Below, in pieces: positions 1-11,200 of a stretch of 64,000 nt of DNA. Source of the stretch: Nemertoderma westbladi. Its lineage: Eukaryota; Xenacoelomorpha; Nemertodermatida; Nemertodermatidae. Under the pieces are notes generated by a model. The model saw only the letters and a list, made by a program, of their open reading frames with translations, made no database searches and was not told the origin of the DNA. Location: the NCBI GenBank assembly GCA_032718475.1, contig JAUCBJ010006329.1, forward strand, positions 168,144 to 232,143, given 5' to 3'. The translations under genes and the position numbers were made by a program. The stretch's first letter is position 1, and each line of letters begins with the position of its first letter.

Positions 1-2
1 AG

Positions 3-845
3 TCAGTTGATAATCAATTACGCAGTCTAGAATCACGTTTAATGTCTCAACTTAACAGAATTTCATGTCCATTTCCTCCACAGCCAGTGGTCTCTGTCCC
101 TTCTGTGTCCGCGATCCCAGTAGGTATCGGGAGGCCTGTCCCGACCGCTACCGGTATGCCTTCGATGACATTGGCCCAACCACCGTCACTAAACAGGCAG
201 TTATACAGTAGCTCTGTAACGTCCGGGCAGTCCAATCATCCGCCCAATGCTCCTACCGGTACATTGAATAGAATTAATTTGTCTCGACGACCATCGCTTA
301 CTGCAGTATCGACACCTGGTCGGTCCGGTAGCGCCAAGCGACCACGGGTCGAGTCTGATCCAGCGGAGTTAGACGAGGGTTACACGCTCGTGGAAAATCG
401 ACGTCGGCGTCGACAACCGTTCGTGGTTGGGACCGCCAACGCTGGGGGTGGCAACGGAGGGGCTGGTAGCTCCAGGCTATCAGCAGCGCCATGCGACATC
501 TTCATGTTTAGGTGTACTCATTCAACCACGCCTGAGGATATTGTTTCGTGGTTGTCAAGCCGCAACATTGCAATTGCAGGTGCGGATGTGCAACTTAAAT
601 CGAGTTCGCTCGCTCGCACTGCCAGTTTTAAGATTACGGTTAAACAGAACGACCTAGAAGCGGCCCTCAACCCTACAACGTGGCCTGTGGGTGTCTGCGT
701 TCGTCGGTGGCGCTATTCCTCCAACAACGATGCGGGGCGCCCAGCGGGAGGTAACTTCAGACCTACTAACTCAACTGAAACTGTCAGGGGCGTGAATAAT
801 ATCACCGGGGGCGGAGCAGGATCAGTTGCCGACCGTGGGTCGTGA
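3..845 (+). CDS. LINE ORF1 protein, C-terminal part (5' end outside window)
   Basis: The frame is open to the left edge, so the first ATG at 42 is probably internal and the true start lies upstream; 280 codons are visible. The first residues (leucines in a Q/L/S-rich stretch) look like the end of a coiled coil. A long Pro/Ser/Thr-rich linker follows, then a basic patch (NRRRRRQ, about nt 393-413). The C-terminal folded part begins near CDIFMFRC (about nt 495) and includes SFKITV and WPVGVCVRRW. This pattern recurs in ORF1 proteins of CR1/L2-like LINEs, where it is thought to be an RRM-like RNA-binding module. No CCHC zinc knuckle is visible in this part. Expected role: binding element RNA in the ribonucleoprotein. 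The family match is from recalled motif pattern, not a search. Confidence 0.75.
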   Translation, partial: SVDNQLRSLESRLMSQLNRISCPFPPQPVVSVPSVSAIPVGIGRPVPTATGMPSMTLAQPPSLNRQLYSSSVTSGQSNHPPNAPTGTLNRINLSRRPSLTAVSTPGRSGSAKRPRVESDPAELDEGYTLVENRRRRRQPFVVGTANAGGGNGGAGSSRLSAAPCDIFMFRCTHSTTPEDIVSWLSSRNIAIAGADVQLKSSSLARTASFKITVKQNDLEAALNPTTWPVGVCVRRWRYSSNNDAGRPAGGNFRPTNSTETVRGVNNITGGGAGSVADRGS

Positions 846-922
846 GTCGGGGCGTTTAATTTTGTTTCATAATTATTTATATTGGATTTGTTTATGTGTT
901 TCTTTAAATATTCTTATTTGAA
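846..922 (+). other. LINE inter-ORF spacer
   Basis: A 77-bp AT-rich gap separates the ORF1 stop (843-845) from the ORF2 start (923). There is no overlap, so ORF2 would need reinitiation or internal initiation rather than stop-start coupling. The first ATG of ORF2 follows TTTGAA, giving a purine at -3. Confidence 0.6.
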
Positions 923-3900
923 ATGGCTATCCTAAATAACACCACAATAGGAAATTTTTGTATTTCCTCTATTAACTCGACAGGATTTGCATTAGATAAA
1001 ATTGAGTTTATTAAATCTCTTCTGCTCGGTTGCCAAATAGTTTGTATACAAGAACATTTTTTGTTGGAGCATGGATCTTTAATTTTTAAGCGGAATTTTC
1101 CGGATTGTGATTTTGCGTTTTTACCTGCAGTGCACGTATCAAACACAACTAGAGGTCGACCTAGTGGCGGTTTATGTATTCTTTGGAATAAGAATATCTC
1201 AAAGTTTGTATCTGTTGTCAAAACAAACAATTCACGTTTGCAAGCTGTTTCGGTTAAATTACCTAATTGTTCATTTTTATTATTAAATACGTATTTTCCT
1301 ACTGACTTTCAGTCTGCGACTTTTTTGCCGGAAGTTACAGTAAATTTAATTTCCGACATTAAGCAATTATTCGATAATACAGCTAATTCTAATAATATTA
1401 TATGGACTGGAGATATTAATGCTGATTTTACACGTAGTACTGTTCATGTCCGGGCAGTTCAGGACTGCCTGGAATATTTAGGACTGCATCGTTTATGGGA
1501 CCTGTATACGGTAGACTCTACTTATACTCATTGTGTTGATAATCGTTTATATCATTCCACAATTGATCATTTTTTCATTTCAGACATAATTGCTGATTCT
1601 TGTATAGAAGGTGGCGTTTTACATTCAGGTGCAAATCTGTCAAATCACAGCCCGATTTTTATGAAATTTTTAGCATCAGCACCAGCTAATACATTGGACA
1701 GAGAGAATTTTCCTTTGAAACATAATTTTACACGGGCCGACGCTGAACAGAAAAATGAATTTGTAACTATTTTAAATGACAAATTATCCAACATTGATAT
1801 GTTTCAAGAGTGCCATATTTGCAGTGATGTATTTTGTGTAGATCCAACGCATTTATTATATATTGAATCGTATGCTTTGAAGTTATTAGATAGTGTAGAG
1901 GAGGCGTGTCATATCCTTCCTAGTGTTGGGGGTAAAAATGTCAGTAGTTCAAAAAATGAAGTGTTACCTGGTTGGAATGACACGGTTAAACCGTATAGAG
2001 ATGATGCTATTTTCTGGCATCAGAGCTGGTGCAATGCTGGTCGTCCCTCTGCATCACAAAGTTCATTATTTAATATACGGTGCAGATCAAGAGCGCAGTA
2101 TAAATATGCAGTTAGGCGGTTACGACGTAATACAGATACTATAAAACGTGATAAATTGTTATCGGCTGCCCTTCGGGGGAACACGGACTTATTTAAGGAA
2201 CTGCGTAATCTTAGATGTAACTCTGACAGGGTGAGCGGATCGATTAATGGGGAAACTGACAAACCTATTATTGCTGAGAAATTCGCAGAAATATATAAAA
2301 AGTTATATAATCAAAATTACAATTCCGATATTGAAGATGTACTCAGTGAAGTTCGCGATGTTATAGCGAATAGCCCAGGAATTCTTTCTGAACATTTTTT
2401 ATCGCCAGACATTATTCATGATGCGCTTCAGCGATTGAAGTCTGGGAAAACAGATGTTAGTCAGTCATTTGACTCCGGTTGCTTGATATCGGGCGGTCCT
2501 GTACTCGAGGAGCATATCAGTCGTTTATTTAATCTCTGTATTGCACATGGTATGGTTCCACGTACGCTACTATCCATCTCAATTGTTCCCTTGGTTAAAA
2601 ATAAGCTGGGCGATATTTCCGCCATTGATAATTATAGGGCAATCGCCATATCTTCGCTCTTGTTGAAAGTTTTCGAATGGGTCATCCTGATCACTCAGAA
2701 CAACCATTTGGCGCTAGACGACTTACAATTCGGATTTCAAAGTAATTCAAGCACTGTGTTCTGCTCATGGGCGGCTACAGAAGTAATAGGATATTATCAA
2801 CGTCATTTGACACCAGTTTTTGGGTGTCTCCTTGACCTTACTAAGGCCTTCGACCTTGTTGAGTGGGCTAAGCTCTTCCTGGAACTCCTTCGTAAGGGTT
2901 TTTCTGCGTTATTACTGCGTTGTTTAATATGGGTTTATACATATCAGTTGTGTTCTGTTCGCTGGCAAGATGCGAATTCGTCCCAATTTTCTGTTAGTAA
3001 CGGCGTTAGACAAGGTTCTGTAATCTCGCCCATCTTGTTCTGCGTTGTCCTCAATATACTTATTGAAACTCTCAGGGCTGCCGGAGTCGGTTGTCATATT
3101 GGTTCGGTTTTTTATGGAGTGCTAGTTTACGCGGATGACATTTTGCTTCTTAATCCATCGGTGGTAGGTTTACAATTTATGGTAAATATATGTCTTACGT
3201 TCTGTCGTCGTTACAATCTTCGCCTCAGCACAGACATAGATCCGAATAAAAGTAAATCAAAATGTATACCTTTCAATGTTGTCTGGAATCCTCCCAACGT
3301 TAAAATTGTTGTTAATGGTCTATACCTACCTTGGGTTCGTGAGGCGCGCCATCTTGGGAATACTATCGACTTCAAATGTTCAATGTCCATCGATATAAAT
3401 AGAAAGCGTGGCGAATTCTTTGGGAAGCTGGCTAATCTGAGACAGGAATTTAGTTTCGCTTCGCCAGGTGTCTTATCCCGTGTGCAACGTCTGTACTGTA
3501 TGAATTTTTATGGGAGCCCACTGTGGGACTTGTGGTCACCGCAATGCACTCAAGTACTTACTACATGGAATAAAAATATTAGGCGGGTTTGGGGATTACC
3601 GTTTAATTCTCACCGTTTCATTGTTGAGAATATAGTAGATTTTTGTCATCCTTGGGTTATGCTTTGTAAACAATTCGTATCTTTTACATTGAGTTTACGT
3701 GCTTCTAATAAATTGTGCATTCGCTTATTAGCTAATCTAACGGAATTTGATTGTAGAACGAGAACTGGGTTAAATCTAAGGCGCATTGCCAATGTTTGTA
3801 ATATTGATAATTTATTTAACCTAAATGCTAAATGTGTTTCGTCTGTGTTGGTATATTCTAGAACTTCTAGTGATAACTTGTGGCGAATTGGTGTATGTAA

Positions 3901-3997
3901 GGATCTATGTAATGTACTCGCCGGAGATAATATGTCTGTTGAAGGCTTCTCCAGAGTAGAGTTACTTGATATAGTGAATTACGTCTCAACTTATTAA
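923..3997 (+). CDS. LINE ORF2: endonuclease/reverse transcriptase polyprotein
   Basis: This 1024-residue protein would nick target DNA and reverse-transcribe element RNA by target-primed reverse transcription. Residues 1 to about 245 are an APE-type endonuclease: QEHF (catalytic Glu), RPSGGLCILW, NTYFPTD (catalytic Tyr), GDINADF (Asp and Asn), STIDHFF (Asp) and SNHSP near residue 240. The last normally reads SDHxP, so the Asp next to the catalytic His is Asn here. The reverse transcriptase spans about residues 480-830: NYRAIAIS, FGFQ, LDLTKAFD (first catalytic Asp at 638), VRQGSVISPILF and YADD at 736-739. The C-terminus has the W-rich segment WNKNIRRVWGLP seen in CR1/Jockey-group LINEs. No stop or frameshift interrupts it; apart from the Asn change it looks intact. 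The ATG at 923 is the first in frame after the ORF1 stop. Confidence 0.93.
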   Translation: MAILNNTTIGNFCISSINSTGFALDKIEFIKSLLLGCQIVCIQEHFLLEHGSLIFKRNFPDCDFAFLPAVHVSNTTRGRPSGGLCILWNKNISKFVSVVKTNNSRLQAVSVKLPNCSFLLLNTYFPTDFQSATFLPEVTVNLISDIKQLFDNTANSNNIIWTGDINADFTRSTVHVRAVQDCLEYLGLHRLWDLYTVDSTYTHCVDNRLYHSTIDHFFISDIIADSCIEGGVLHSGANLSNHSPIFMKFLASAPANTLDRENFPLKHNFTRADAEQKNEFVTILNDKLSNIDMFQECHICSDVFCVDPTHLLYIESYALKLLDSVEEACHILPSVGGKNVSSSKNEVLPGWNDTVKPYRDDAIFWHQSWCNAGRPSASQSSLFNIRCRSRAQYKYAVRRLRRNTDTIKRDKLLSAALRGNTDLFKELRNLRCNSDRVSGSINGETDKPIIAEKFAEIYKKLYNQNYNSDIEDVLSEVRDVIANSPGILSEHFLSPDIIHDALQRLKSGKTDVSQSFDSGCLISGGPVLEEHISRLFNLCIAHGMVPRTLLSISIVPLVKNKLGDISAIDNYRAIAISSLLLKVFEWVILITQNNHLALDDLQFGFQSNSSTVFCSWAATEVIGYYQRHLTPVFGCLLDLTKAFDLVEWAKLFLELLRKGFSALLLRCLIWVYTYQLCSVRWQDANSSQFSVSNGVRQGSVISPILFCVVLNILIETLRAAGVGCHIGSVFYGVLVYADDILLLNPSVVGLQFMVNICLTFCRRYNLRLSTDIDPNKSKSKCIPFNVVWNPPNVKIVVNGLYLPWVREARHLGNTIDFKCSMSIDINRKRGEFFGKLANLRQEFSFASPGVLSRVQRLYCMNFYGSPLWDLWSPQCTQVLTTWNKNIRRVWGLPFNSHRFIVENIVDFCHPWVMLCKQFVSFTLSLRASNKLCIRLLANLTEFDCRTRTGLNLRRIANVCNIDNLFNLNAKCVSSVLVYSRTSSDNLWRIGVCKDLCNVLAGDNMSVEGFSRVELLDIVNYVSTY

Positions 3998-4164
3998 GCG
4001 TTAATCATTCCTCTTATTAATTTTAGTGGTATTATATTACTTACCTAATATAGACTTTTGTGCTAGGTTATATAACCATCATTACTTTCATTATTGGTGT
4101 ACTGTGCATTATTCATATATATATATTTGATTTGCCATGTACGAATATAAATAAATAAATAAAT
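3998..4164 (+). other. LINE 3' UTR and TAAA tail
   Basis: This is 167 bp of AT-rich sequence after the ORF2 stop, ending in about four TAAA units that also supply AATAAA hexamers. The next bases match the satellite phase ATTAACTTTGGCTCC, fixing the 3' junction to within a few bases. Confidence 0.75.
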
Positions 4165-5420
4165 ATTAACTTTGGCTCCAGCCGCTTTGGCAATACGATG
4201 AAACTATAATAAAAATTCTAGATCACAACAATATTAACAGGGAGATAGGCTACTTATCTCTTCACTCTGAGAGCCTCAAAAACGGGGTGTTCCTACGCAA
4301 TCAAATTTCATCCATCACCAGGGGAAAGACGAAGCCAATAACAGCTGATTACTTCTATAAATGTAAGTGCTACCTGTTCTTTTGACTTTCATTTAAGATT
4401 CTTTATCTTTTGGAGTGGGTTAGAAGTCATGAATATGAAGAACGATGTCGTTTTTTGTAAAAAATCTGAGGATAATTTGATAAATTATTGCTGAAAAACC
4501 CCAAGGATTTTGACATGGCTTTAATACTTCATTATGTTCATGAAATAGCTGAGAAATTTGAGGTGAGTTTTTGTATTACATATTAACTTCGGCTCCAGCC
4601 GCTTTGGCAATACGATGAAACTATAATAAATATTCTAGAACACAACAATATTAACAGGGAGATAGGCTACTTATCTCTTCACTCTGAGAGCCTCAAAAAC
4701 GGGGTGTTCCGACGCAATCAAATTTAATACATCTCCAGGGGAAAGACGAAGCAAAGAACAGCTGATTACTTCTATAAATGTAAGTGTTACCTGTTCTTTG
4801 GACTTTCATTTAAGATTCGCAACCTCATTGAGTGGGTTAGAAGTGATAAATATGAAGATCGATGTGGTTTTTGAAAAAAATCAAAGGATATTTTGGTAAA
4901 TTATTGCTGAAAAACCCCAAGGATTTTGACATGGCTTTAATACTCATTATATTCATGAAATAGCTGAGATATTTGAGGTGAATTATTGCATTACATATTA
5001 ACGTTGGCTCCAGCCGCTTTGGCAATACGATGAAACTATAATAAAAATTCTAGACACAACAATATTAACAGGGAGATAGGCTACTTATCTCTTCATTCTG
5101 AGAGCCTCAAAAAGTGGGTGTTCCGACGCAATCAAAATTCATCCATCTCCTGGGGAAAGACGAAGCAAATAACAGCTGATTACTTCTATAAAGGAAAGTG
5201 TTACCTGTTCTTATGACTTTCGTTTAAGATTCTCTATCTCGTGGAGTGGATTAGAAGTGATAAATATGAAAATCGATGTGGTTTTTGAAAAAAATCAGAG
5301 GATATTTTGATAAATTATTGCTGAAAAACCCCAAGGATTTTGACATGGCTTTAATACTCATTATATTCATGAAATAGCTGAGATATTTGAGGTGAATTAT
5401 TGCATTACATATTAACTTTG

Positions 5421-5834
5421 GCTCCAGCCGCTTTGGCAATACGATGAAACTATAATAAAAATTCTAGACCACAACAATATTAACAGGGAGATAGGCTACT
5501 TATCTCTTCATTCTGAGAGCCTCAAAAAGGGGGTGTTCCGACGCAATCAAAATTCATCCATCTCCTGGGGAAAGACGAAGCAAATAACAGCTGATTACTT
5601 CTATAAAGGAAAGTGTTACCTGTTCTTATGACTTTCGTTTAAGATTCTCTATCTCGTGGAGTGGATTAGAAGTGATAAATATGAAAATCGATGTGGTTTT
5701 TAAAAAAATCAGAGGATATTTTGACAAATTATTGCTGAAAAACCCCAAGGATTTTGACATGGCTTTAATACTCATTATATTCATGAAATAGCTGAGATAT
5801 TTGAGGTGAATTATTGCATTACATATTAACTTTG
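5421..5834 (+). repeat. Representative satellite monomer (414 bp)
   Basis: One complete unit from GCTCCAGCCG to the base before the next GCTCCAGCCG. It shows the phase used here for the array. This copy carries TTCTAGACC where most monomers have TTCTAGAAC. Confidence 0.9.
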
Positions 5835-8219
5835 GCTCCAGCCGCTATGGCAATACGATGAAACTATAATAAAAATTCTAGACCACAACAATATTAAAAG
5901 GGAGATAGGCTACTTATCTCTTCATTCTGAGAGCCTCAAAAAGGGGGTGTTCCGACGCAATCAAAATTCATCCATCTCCTGGGGAAAGACGAAGCAAATA
6001 ACAGCTGATTACTTCTATAAAGGAAAGTGTTACCTGTTCTTATGACTTTCGTTTAAGATTGTCGATCTCTTGGATTGGGTTAGAAGTCATGAATATGATA
6101 ATCGATGTCGTTTTTAGTAAAAAATCAGAGGAGATTTTTATAAATTATTGCTGAAAAACACCAAGGATTTTGACAAGGATTTAATACTCATTATATTCAT
6201 GAAATAGCAGAGATATTTGAGGTGAATTATTGCATTACATATTAACTTTGGCTCCAGCCGCTTTGGCAATACGATGAAACTATAATAAATATTCTAGAAC
6301 ACAACAATATTAACAGGGAGATAGGCTACTCATCTCTTCACTCTGACAGCCTCAAAAAGAGGGTGTTCCGACGCAATCAAAATTAATCCATCTCCAGGGG
6401 AAAGACGAAGCAGAGAACAGCTGATTACTTCTATAAATGTAAGTGTTACCTGTTCTTTTGACTTTCATTTAAGATTCGCTATCTCATTGAGTGGGTTAGA
6501 AGTTATAAATATAAAAATCGATGTGGTTTTTGAAAAAAATCAAAGGATATTTTGATTAATTATTGCTGAAAAACACCAAGGATTTTGACATGGCTTTAAT
6601 ACTTCATTAGGTTCATGAAATAGCTGAGATATTTGAGGTGAATTATTGTATTACATATTAACTTTGGCTCCAGCCGCTTTGGCAATACGATGAAACTTTA
6701 ATAATATTCTAGAACACAACAATATTAACATGGAGATAGGCTATTTATCTCTCCACTCAGACAGCCACAGATAGGGAGGGGTGTTTTGACACAATCAAAA
6801 TTCAACCATCTCCAGGGGAAAGATGAAGCAAATAACAGCTGATTACTTCTATAAAGGAAAGTGTTACCTGTTCTTATGACTTTCGTTTAAGATTCTCTAT
6901 CTCATGGAGTGGATTAGAAGTGATAAATATGAAAATCGATGTGGTTTTTGAAAAAAATCAGAGGATATTTTGATAAATTATTGCTGAAAAACCCCAAGGA
7001 TTTTGACATGGCTTTAATACTCATTATATTCATGAAATAGCTGAGATATTTGAGGTGAATTATTGCGTTACATATTAACTTTGGCTCCAGCCGCTTTGGC
7101 AATACGATGAAACTATAATAAAAATTCTAGACCACAACAATATTAACAGGGAGATAGGCTACTTATCTCTTCATTCTGAGAGCCTCAAAAAGGGGGTGTT
7201 CCGACGCAATCAAAATTCATCCATCTCCTGGGGCAAGACGAAGCAAATAACAGCTGATTACTTCTATAAAGGAAAGTGTTACCTGTTCTTATGACTTTCG
7301 ATTAAGATTCTCTATCTCGTGGAGTGGATTAGAAGTGATAAATATGAAAATCGATGTGGTTTTTGAAAAAAATCAGAGGATATTTTGATAAATTATTGCT
7401 GAAAAACCCCAAGGATTTTGACATGGCTTTAATACTCATTATATTCATGAAATAGCTGAGATATTTGAGGTGAATTATTGCATTACATATTAACTTCGGC
7501 TCCAGCCGCTTTGGCAATACGATGAAACTATAATAAATATTCTAGAACACAACAATATTAACAGGGAGATAGGCTACTTATCTCTTCACTCTGAGAGCCT
7601 CAAAAACGGGGTGTTCCGACGCAATCAAATTTCATACATCTCCAGGGGAAAGACGAAGCAAAGAACAGCTGATTACTTCTATAAATGTAAGTGTTACTTG
7701 TTCTTTTGACTTTCATTTAAGATTCGCAACCTCATGGAATGGGTTAGAAGTTATAAATATGAAGATCGATGTGATTCTTGAAAAAAATCAAAGGATATTT
7801 TGATTAATTATCGCTGAAAAACACCAAGGATTTTGACATGGCTTTAATACTTCATTATGTTCATGAAATAGCTGAGAAATTTGAGGTGAATTGTTGCATT
7901 ATATATTAACTTCAGCTCCAGTCTCTTTGGCAATACGATGAAACTATAATAAATATTCTAGAACACAACAATATTAACAGGGAGATAGGATACTTATCTC
8001 TTCACTCTGAGAGCCTCAAAAAGGGGGTGTTCCGACGCAATCAAATTTCATACATATCCAGGGGAAAGACGAAGCAAAGAACAGCTGATTACTTCTATAA
8101 ATGTAAGTGTTACCTGTTCTTTTGACATTCATTTAAGATTCACTATCACATGGAGTGGGTTAGAAGTTATAAATATAAAAATCAATGTGGTTTTTGAAAA
8201 AAATCAAAGGATATTTTGA

Positions 8220-11200
8220 TTAATTATTGCTGAAAAACCCCAAGGATTTTGACATGGCTTTAATACTTCATTATGTTCATGAAATAGCTGAGATACTTGA
8301 GGTGAATTGTTGCATTATATATTAACTTCAGCTCCAGTCTCTTTGGCAATACGATGAAACTATAATAAATATTCTAGAACACAACAATATTAACAGGGAG
8401 ATAGGATACTTATCTCACCACTCAGACAGCCACAGATAGGGAGGGGTGTTTTGACACAATCAAATTCAACCATCTCCAGGGGAAAGACGAAGCAAATAAC
8501 AGCTGATTACTTCTATAAATGTAAGTGTTACCTGTTTTTTGATTTTCATTTAAGATTCTCTATCTCGTGGAGTGGGATAGAAGTCATGAATATGAAAATC
8601 GATGTCGTTTTTTGTAAAAAATCAGAGGAGATTTTGATAAATTATTGCAGAAAAACACCAAGGATTTTGACATGGCTTTAATACTTCATTATGTTCATGA
8701 AATAGCTGAGAAATTTGAGGTGAATTATTGCATTATATATTAACTTCAGCTCCAGTCTCTTTGGCAATACGATGAAACTATAATAAATATTCTAGAACAT
8801 AACAATATTAACAGGGAGATAGGCTACTTATCTCTTCACTCTGAGAGCCTCAAAAAGGGGGTGTTCCGACGCAATCAAAATTCATCCATCTCCAGGGGAA
8901 AGACGAAGCCAATAACAGCTGATTACTTCTATAAATGTAAGTGCTACCTGTTCTTTTGACTTTCATTTAAGATTCTTTATCTTTTGGAGTGGGTTAGAAG
9001 TGATGAATATGAAGAACGATGTCGTTTTTTGTAAAAAATCTGAGGATATTTTGATAAATTATTGCTGAAAAACCCCAAGGATTTTGACATGGCTTTAATA
9101 CTTCATTATGTTCATGAAATAGCTGAGAAATTGTTGGTGAGTTTTTGTATTACATATTAACTTCGGCTCCAGCCGCTTTGGCAATACGATGAAACTATAA
9201 TAAATATTCTAGAACACAACAATATTAACAGGGAGATAGGCTACTTATCTCTTCACTCTGAGAGCCTCAAAAATGGGGTGTTCCGACGCAATCAAATTTA
9301 ATACATCTCCAGGGGAAAGACGAAACAAAGAACAGCTGATTACTTCTATAAATGTAAGTGTTACCTGTTCTTTTGACTTTCATTTAAGATTCTTTATCTT
9401 GTGGAGTGGGTTAGAAGTCATGAATAAGAAAATCGATTTAGTTTTTTGTAAAAAATCTGAGGATATTTTGATAAATTATTGCTGAAAACCCCCAAGGATT
9501 TTGACATGGCTTTAATACTCATAATATTCATGAAATAGCTGAGAAATTTGAGGTGAATTATTGTATCACATATTAATTTCGGCTCCAGCCGCTTTGGCAA
9601 TACGATGAAACTATAATAAATAATTCTACAACAGAACAATATTAACAGGGAAATAGGCTACTCATCTCTTCACTCTGACAGCCTCAAAAAGGGGGTGTTC
9701 CGACGCAATCAAAATTCATCCATCTCCAGGGGAATGACGAAGCAAAGAACAGCTGATTACTTCTATAAATGTAAGTGTTACCTGTTCTTTTGACTTTCAT
9801 TTAAGATTCGCTATCTCGTGGAGTGGATTAGAAGTTATAAATATGAAAATCGATGTGGTTTTTGAAAAAATCAGAGGATATTTTGATAAATTATTGCTGA
9901 AAAACCCCAAGGATTTTGACATGGCTTTAATACTTCATTATATTCATGAAATAGCTGAGATATTTGAGGTGAATTATTGTATCACATATTAACTTCGGCT
10001 CCAGGCGCTTTGGCAATACGATGAAACTATAATATATATTCTAGAACACAACAATACTAACAGGGAGATAGGCTACTTATCTCTTCACTATGAGAGCCTC
10101 AAAAAGGGGGTGTTCCGACGCAATCAAAATTCATCCATCTCCAGGGGAAAGACGAAGCAAATAACAGCTGATTACTTCTATAAATGTAAGTGTTACCTGT
10201 TTTTTGATTTTCATTTAAGATTCTCTATCTCGTGGAGTGGGATAGAAGTCATGAATATGAAAATCGATGTCGTTTTTTGTAAAAAATCAGAGGAGATTTT
10301 GATAAATTATTGCAGAAAAACACCAAGGATTTTGACATGGCTTTAATACTTCATTATGTTCATGAAATAGCTGAGATATTTGAGGTGAATTATTGCGTTA
10401 CATATTAACTTTGGCTCCAGCCGCTTTGGCAATACGATGAAACTATAATAAAAATTCTAGATCACAACAATATTAACAGGGAGATAGGCTACTTATCTCT
10501 TCACTCTGAGAGCCTCAAAAACGGGGTGTTCCTACGCAATCAAATTTCATCCATCTCCAGGGGAAAGACGAAGCCAATAACAGCTGATTACTTCTATAAA
10601 TGTAAGTGCTACCTGTTCTTTTGACTTTCATTTAAGATTCTTTATATTTTGGAGTGGGTTAGAAGTCATGAATATGAAGAACGATGTCGTTTTTTGTAAA
10701 AAATCTGAGGATAATTTGATAAATTATTGCTGAAAAACCCCAAGGATTTTGACATGGCTTTAATACTTCATTATGTTCATGAAATAGCTGAGAAATTTGA
10801 GGTGAGTTTTTGTATTACATATTAACTTCGGCTCCAGCCGCTTTGGCAATACGATGAAACTATAATAAATATTCTAGAACACAACAATATTAACAGGGAG
10901 ATAGGCTACTTATCTCTTCACTCTGAGAGCCTCAAAAACGGGGTGTTCCGACGCAATCAAATTTAATACATCTCCAGGGGAAAGACGAAGCAAAGAACAG
11001 CTGATTACTTCTATAAATGTAAGTGTTACCTGTTCTTTTGACTTTCATTTAAGATTCGCAACCTCATTGAGCGGGTTAGAAGTGATAAATATGAAGATCG
11101 ATGTGGTTTTTGAAAAAAATCAAAGGATATTTTGGTAAATTATTGCTGAAAAACCCCAAGGATTTTGACATGGCTTTAATACTCATTATATTCATGAAAT

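Larger units (their letters stand above)
1..4164 (+). mobile_element. Non-LTR retrotransposon (LINE), CR1/Jockey-like group, 5' end outside window
   Basis: Two consecutive plus-strand frames have the arrangement of a two-ORF LINE: an ORF1 ending at 845 and, after a 77-bp gap, an ORF2 carrying an apurinic-type endonuclease and a reverse transcriptase. The element closes with a short 3' UTR and a TAAA microsatellite tail (about 4149-4164), as is usual for CR1/L2/Jockey-type LINEs that lack a long poly(A). Satellite sequence begins directly after the tail, so this copy sits in, or at the left edge of, the satellite array. ORF2 is uninterrupted, which suggests a young insertion. The 5' end and the upstream target duplication are outside the window. 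The clade within the CR1/L2/Jockey group is not resolved. Confidence 0.9.
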
